A stretch of 64,000 bases of DNA from Myxocyprinus asiaticus. Taxonomy: Eukaryota; Chordata; Actinopteri; Cypriniformes; Catostomidae. Below, in pieces: positions 62,301 to 64,000 of the stretch. The stretch is from assembly GCF_019703515.2 (NCBI RefSeq), contig NC_059365.1, forward strand, positions 40,933,501 to 40,997,500, read 5' to 3'. Both the position numbers and the translations under genes were made by a program. A model generated the notes under the pieces. The model was not told the DNA's origin. It saw only the letters and a list, made by a program, of their open reading frames with translations, and did not search any database. Position 1 is the stretch's first letter, and each line of letters opens with the position of its first letter.

Positions 62301-63772
62301 ATAGTATATTCCATGGTTCACTTGGCTTGTATTTAACTGACCATAAGTTCCAGAGAGGGGCACAATTATTGTGTCTTGTTGTCAGAGGGGATGGCCTTTC
62401 TTTTTAAAACATTAGGCTTTGTAAATTAAGGAGGCGTCCTTATCAGTCAATGTGTGGAATATAGATTGGTCATCTAAGTTGTTTCAGAGTGAACTCTGAA
62501 AGCAGAGGTATTCACAGAGCATAAAACTTCCAAAGCGTTAATCAAGTGCAAATGCACCACCGCATAGCACTACACCTGTTCACCAACTACTTAGTTTACG
62601 CAGCAAAGCATATTGCATACCGCTCTATGCTGCTCTGAGTATCGCTTATTTTTGTTTCTCTGCAAATGCACCAAACTTGAAGAATTCTGAAGACTCACAG
62701 TTGTTTAGAAATACCAATAATGTTACCAAATTAAATAAAATGATTTCTATATATGTTTTCATTGATCATGGTATAAATACTGGGGGGGGGGGGGCTAGGC
62801 CCACCAAGTTGTGCCCACCAAGAAACTTGCGATCCACCCAACTCAGTCAGATGGCAAAACGATGAAGAGAGAATCACTTGCCCACCATAAAGATCAAAAT
62901 GCTCCCTCAAAGACCACATCCTAGTACTGACCCTGGTTCCAAATACAGCAAATATACTGTTGGAGGTTGCAGAATTGCTGACAGTTTCTAGTAGGCGTTA
63001 CTACACATAAAACACTGATTTACCATACTGTAACAAAGTTCATGATGGGATACAAGGAGGAAGCGGGAGACGGCGAATTCAACTCAAATGGTATTTAATT
63101 TATAACACAAAATTTGCTTTTCAGCACCTCACTCATTAATCACACTTTTCAGCGCACACAGCTCAACACAGTCTCTGAGTGAGTGTGGTAGCTCTCTCTC
63201 CCTCACTGGCGTCTGGCTTGCTCTTAAATCCATCTCCAACTCTCACTGCAATGACAAACAGCTGTTAGAGACAATCATTGCCAGGTGATGATCCTTACCC
63301 TTCTCATCTCCTGATCTCGCTCTCCAATCACAAGCCGGCACTCAACCACACCCCCACCACCACACATACATAGACATATTCTGGGTTTAGTTAAGCATAT
63401 GCCTGTAGTCACTTGCGTTCATGTATTATGACCAATCGAACCCTCTGCTGGTCCAAACATTTTCTGACATTTTATCTTGTCCTCTCTCCTCAGCCCAATG
63501 GGAATAACCAGGATTGCGTCTTTGTGGAGGAATATTTGGAGAATAACTACACAGCACTGGTCTCTGCCAAGTACAAAGGCTGGTATTTGGGTTTCAACCG
63601 AAAGGGTCGACCCAAGAAAGGCTCAAGGACCACACAGACGCAACAGGAAGTGCATTTCATGAAACGCCACCCCAAGGGTAAAGTGGACCCTCTGGAGGAG
63701 TTCCGTTTCACAACAGTAACAAAACGGACACGAAGGGCGCGGCGTTTAAAACCCAACCCCAAAACGAATTGA
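41519..63772 (+). CDS. fgf24: Fibroblast growth factor 24, complete
   Basis: Five exons (41519-41553, 41733-41769, 52885-53056, 59873-59979, 63494-63772) join to 630 nt encoding 209 residues, or 208 if the adjacent second ATG is used. Residues 1-24 form a hydrophobic signal peptide ('[11 protein letters not shown]'). The FGF beta-trefoil follows ('[19 protein letters not shown]' to 'VHFMKR'), then a basic tail ('[14 protein letters not shown]') suited to heparan sulfate binding. Cys107 and Cys125 fit the subfamily cysteine pair; N-glycosylation sequons are at N39 and N135. Core intron phases (1, then 0) match other FGFs. It is a secreted FGF-receptor ligand; in zebrafish fgf24 acts in pectoral fin, posterior mesoderm and pharyngeal development. 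The tail and '[10 protein letters not shown]' segment favour fgf24 over fgf8, fgf17 or fgf18. Confidence 0.95.
41733..41769 (+). CDS. fgf24: fgf24 coding exon 2 (signal peptide core)
   Basis: This 37-nt micro-exon lies 179 bp downstream. The acceptor is 'tctctctttctccag' and the donor 'cag|gtaagt'. It completes a valine codon and then encodes [12 protein letters not shown], the hydrophobic signal core. Such a short second exon is typical of FGF8-subfamily genes. Confidence 0.92.
42405..42998. mobile_element. MITE with TTAA target duplication
   Basis: Left 'ttaaaggaatatcccgtgct' and right 'gaacccagaacattcctttaa' are inverted and begin and end at TTAA. The inversion continues subterminally ('caatcgacagcatttgtgat' against 'atcacaaatgctgtcgattt'). 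TTAA duplication fits piggyBac- or Kolobok-mobilised elements. No ORF. Partial relatives lie at 27280-27698 and, a fragment, 15365-15395. Confidence 0.8.
44619..45470 (-). mobile_element. Family B element interrupted by a Harbinger-like MITE
   Basis: The left terminus 'atatcacggcagttccgagg' is well kept, followed by 'ccgtgtggcactaaaagcg' and the 'cctaaacctaaccaatagtg' block. The tRNA-like core (reverse) resumes at 45182 after a 332-bp insertion (see next entry). The right end is lost where the 45475 element begins. Confidence 0.7.
44847..45181. mobile_element. Harbinger-like MITE nested in family B, TTA duplication
   Basis: The element at 44850-45178 (329 bp) has ends 'aggccaaagtatacactgtg' and 'cgaagtatacctgggcct', and TTA at 44847-44849 and 45179-45181. 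The flanks rejoin to uninterrupted family B sequence, which proves it is the younger insertion. It is CpG-rich compared with its surroundings. Confidence 0.8.
45475..46768. mobile_element. Pair of Tc1-like termini, no transposase
   Basis: The left part 'aatacttgggcatttaaatc' with 'atatcattgcattagacaac' is mirrored at 46688-46765 ('gtctaatgcagtgacattc' to 'gtgtccaaatacctcttagg'). It may be one 1.3-kb element whose interior was replaced, or two separate fragments. The interior (45730-46600) has no transposase. Confidence 0.5.
46790..46990. promoter_or_regulatory. Candidate enhancer in fgf24 intron 2
   Basis: A short repeat-free stretch with three TAATTA homeodomain-type cores within ~100 bp (46845-46850, 46895-46900, 46939-46944, the last in the palindrome ggtaattacc) and a CACCTG E-box at 46903-46908. 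Its clustering and isolation between transposons suggest constraint. This is inference from motifs alone. Confidence 0.35.
47567..48011. mobile_element. MITE, hAT-style ends
   Basis: The left 'cagtgctgggtgtaatctga' and right 'gtgaattacccaacactg' ends are inverted. Many 'aagtaatcagttac' and 'gtaattagtaatt' words sit between them. About 445 bp, no ORF. The CAG...CTG ends suggest hAT, but an 8-bp duplication is not visible. Confidence 0.65.
48099..49719. mobile_element. Non-autonomous DNA transposon with an internal hairpin element
   Basis: The left 'agtgttgtcacgataccaac' and right 'tttggtatcgtgacactgcc' ends are inverted. Inside, 48967-49079 forms another hairpin ('ggaaaacgatacctgatt' against 'aatcaggtatcgctttcc'), probably a later insertion. 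No transposase. Related text recurs at 49920-50030. Confidence 0.65.
49720..50464. other. Intron sequence with related transposon debris
   Basis: 49920-50030 ('tactggtac', 'agtatcgacttggtacc') resembles the 48099 family. The remainder is unassigned AT-rich DNA. Confidence 0.4.
50465..51790 (-). mobile_element. LINE-type retrotransposon, 5'-truncated
   Basis: The minus strand carries the 3' part of a non-LTR element's ORF2 (next entry) and ends shortly after the stop near 50468. The 5' half, including any endonuclease, is missing, as is usual for reverse-transcribed copies. No clear tail repeat or duplication was resolved. The family looks closest to fish L2/CR1-type elements. Confidence 0.8.
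50468..51780 (-). pseudogene. LINE reverse transcriptase, frameshifted
   Basis: Read right to left it shows reverse transcriptase motif A '[12 protein letters not shown]' (about 51570), '[13 protein letters not shown]' (about 51400), motif C 'YADD' (about 51310), then '[15 protein letters not shown]' and 'KTELLVF'. '[10 protein letters not shown]', '[21 protein letters not shown]' and the C-terminal '[14 protein letters not shown]' and '[11 protein letters not shown]' follow. Frame changes occur near 51290 and between 50945 and 50749, so it is inactive. Confidence 0.88.
52680..52760 (+). mobile_element. tRNA-like SINE head fragment
   Basis: 'cctgtagcttaactagcaga' and 'gctagcaatgcaaaggccat' followed by B-box-like 'ggctcaattccc' resemble a tRNA-derived SINE head of the type read in reverse at 16661. 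Only the head is recognised, ~120 bp before fgf24 exon 3. Confidence 0.6.
52885..53056 (+). CDS. fgf24: fgf24 coding exon 3 (start of FGF core)
   Basis: This 172-nt exon (phase 0 to phase 1) encodes [20 protein letters not shown] through [10 protein letters not shown]. It contains the mature N-terminus and the first trefoil strands with '[13 protein letters not shown]'. The acceptor is 'gctggttctag'. The donor 'tacg|gtacgg' is weaker than consensus. Confidence 0.95.
54585..54966 (+). mobile_element. Family B TIR element, internally deleted
   Basis: Cleanest termini of the family: 'gtatcacggcagtttcctgg' at the left and 'ccttggatctgccgtgatac' at the right. The A-box half of the tRNA-like core is deleted ('gagcacgagtcgacacg' onward is kept). 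382 bp. Confidence 0.75.
56100..56480. promoter_or_regulatory. Candidate enhancer in fgf24 intron 3
   Basis: About 380 bp of balanced composition and no recognised repeat. It contains TCF/LEF-like 'cctttgaatag' near 56270 and 'ttaacaaaggt' near 56423. The role is inferred only from its contrast with transposon-rich flanks and from the motifs. Confidence 0.3.
56608..57475. mobile_element. Rearranged Tc1-like element, same family as 21524
   Basis: Contains the N-terminal transposase block on the plus strand (56872-57087, '[19 protein letters not shown]'), a minus-oriented piece at 56675-56735, the terminal 'ttttaatgttgtggctgatc' twice (57138 and 57270), and a minus-oriented subterminal piece to 57475. 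A ~50-bp non-element segment at 56608-56658 reappears inverted at 57188-57238. Confidence 0.7.
57552..59153 (-). mobile_element. Tc1-like transposon, 1.6 kb, inactive
   Basis: Ends 'cagtgcatccagaaagtatt' and its complement at 59126-59153 ('cggatgcactg') are inverted, with over 100 bp of further inverted similarity ('cattttgttatgttacagcc'). The left end lies in a TA microsatellite. The minus strand encodes a broken transposase. Confidence 0.9.
57893..58754 (-). pseudogene. Tc1-like transposase lacking the first catalytic Asp
   Basis: The N-terminal frame 58754-58308 carries the paired-like DNA-binding region ('[20 protein letters not shown]', '[18 protein letters not shown]') and runs into a stop just after 'SQTMRNK'. 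The next frame 58297-57893 resumes at '[11 protein letters not shown]' and contains the second Asp ('[11 protein letters not shown]') and third Glu ('[10 protein letters not shown]'). The 'LWSDETK' segment with the first Asp is missing. The end is also shifted after 'HLWRYLKM'. Confidence 0.9.
59873..59979 (+). CDS. fgf24: fgf24 coding exon 4
   Basis: This 107-nt exon (phase 1 to phase 0) encodes [20 protein letters not shown] followed by [16 protein letters not shown]. It has the conserved 'ETESFGS..RIKG' and 'YYICMN' of the FGF8 subfamily. The acceptor is 'ccttttttattacag' and the donor 'aag|gtaagt'. Confidence 0.96.
60371..61679. mobile_element. Non-autonomous DNA transposon with TIRs
   Basis: The left 'ggcctcattcttgaaact' and right 'tgtttcatgaataaggc' ends are inverted. 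The 6-bp direct repeat ACAGTG flanks both sides (60365-60370 and 61680-61685). 'attcacaaacacttcg' and 'cgtacaaactaatg' words fill the interior. No transposase frame. Confidence 0.65.
63030..63370. mobile_element. Possible LTR-like or other retroelement fragment
   Basis: 'tgtaacaaagttcatgatgg' followed by GC-richer text ('gaagcgggagacggcgaatt', 'caactcaaatggtatttaa') resembles solo LTR debris of fish retroelements. No second LTR or coding region is seen, so this is tentative. Confidence 0.25.
63494..63772 (+). CDS. fgf24: fgf24 terminal coding exon
   Basis: This 279-nt exon from phase 0 encodes 92 residues, from [20 protein letters not shown] to the stop TGA at 63770-63772. It includes '[19 protein letters not shown]', the 'RKGRPKKG' basic heparin-binding loop, '[10 protein letters not shown]' and a strongly basic tail. 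The acceptor is 'ctctctcctcag'. Confidence 0.97.
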   Translation, partial: PNGNNQDCVFVEEYLENNYTALVSAKYKGWYLGFNRKGRPKKGSRTTQTQQEVHFMKRHPKGKVDPLEEFRFTTVTKRTRRARRLKPNPKTN

Positions 63773-64000
63773 GTCAGTGAGGATGAGTGTACACTGTTCC
63801 CTAAGGATCTCACGTGCTTCTTACCTTAAAGACTAATCTTATGGAAGAGCACACAAGTAAAAAATGGCTACAGAAACGAGAAAAGAAGCTTAAAAAAGTT
63901 CAAAGATGTTTTATTTTTATATTTCAGAAGCTTCAAGTTTCTACCAGCTGTTGAATGTTTATGGGTTGTTTTTTTTTTATGTAATATCGGTGTCTGTTAT
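63773..64000 (+). other. fgf24 3'UTR (start)
   Basis: AT-rich sequence after the stop. No AATAAA is present before the window ends, so the polyadenylation site lies beyond it. Confidence 0.8.

Larger units (their letters stand above)
59980..63493 (+). other. fgf24 intron 4 (3.5 kb)
   Basis: Holds the TIR element at 60371-61679. 60140-60370 and 61690-61900 may be two sides of an older interrupted element ('gttcacactgcaag' against 'aattcacactgaag'). A G run at 62781-62793 is present, as is a possible LTR-like fragment at 63030-63370. 61900-62780 shows nothing recognisable. Confidence 0.7.

Noticed and set aside
52885..63772. Alternative identity as fgf18, fgf17 or fgf8
   Set aside because: The C-terminal tail ([16 protein letters not shown]) and the '[10 protein letters not shown]' segment differ from those proteins as I know them, while the order of exons is shared by all; fgf24 fits best. 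A tree would settle it.
63547..63813. 88-residue minus-strand ORF
   Set aside because: It is antisense to the fgf24 terminal exon.

Overview
The window is vertebrate nuclear DNA, almost certainly from a teleost and probably a cyprinid-like (ostariophysan) fish. It is AT-rich and has spliced genes with long introns, many TA/TG/GA microsatellites, several Tc1/mariner families (one with the Sleeping Beauty type IR/DR layout), tRNA-derived SINEs and many short non-autonomous DNA transposons. Nothing bacterial, plasmid-like or phage-like is present, and there is no CRISPR array.

Two protein-coding genes are supported, both on the + strand in a head-to-tail arrangement. (1) The 3' end of a nucleophosmin/nucleoplasmin-family gene (npm1-like) is carried by three phase-0 exons at 9446-9553, 11434-11508 and 14989-15033. 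Together they encode the linker and the C-terminal NPM1-type three-helix domain. The upstream exons (histone-chaperone core and acidic tracts) were not found and probably lie left of the window. (2) fgf24 is complete: coding exons 41519-41553, 41733-41769, 52885-53056, 59873-59979 and 63494-63772 give a 209-residue secreted FGF8/17/18/24-subfamily ligand. Tandem NPM-FGF gene order is also known for other members of this FGF subfamily (FGF18-NPM1, FGF17-NPM2, FGF8-NPM3), so this is a member of that ancient paralogous pairing.

Layout. 1-9445: probable npm intron or upstream DNA, built mainly from transposons. 9446-15400: npm 3' exons and 3'UTR. 15.4-40.5 kb: intergenic, a mosaic of mobile elements (Tc1 relatives at 17.6, 21.5, 34.7 and 36.9 kb; a hAT-like element at 29.7 kb; a Harbinger-like MITE at 31.1 kb; SINEs), with a few repeat-free stretches that could be regulatory. 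40.5-41.5 kb: fgf24 promoter and CpG-rich 5'UTR, directly preceded by a TA-rich palindrome. 41.5-63.8 kb: fgf24, with introns swollen by transposons, a 5'-truncated LINE and a defective 1.6-kb Tc1 element.

No intact transposase or reverse transcriptase remains. The broken copies are informative: one element has a stop exactly at its third catalytic codon, another has lost its first catalytic aspartate through a short deletion, and nested insertions allow relative dating. The least ordinary structure is a recurring terminal-inverted-repeat element with a tRNA-like core, present in six copies or fragments. All family names come from sequence recognition only; no database search was run.
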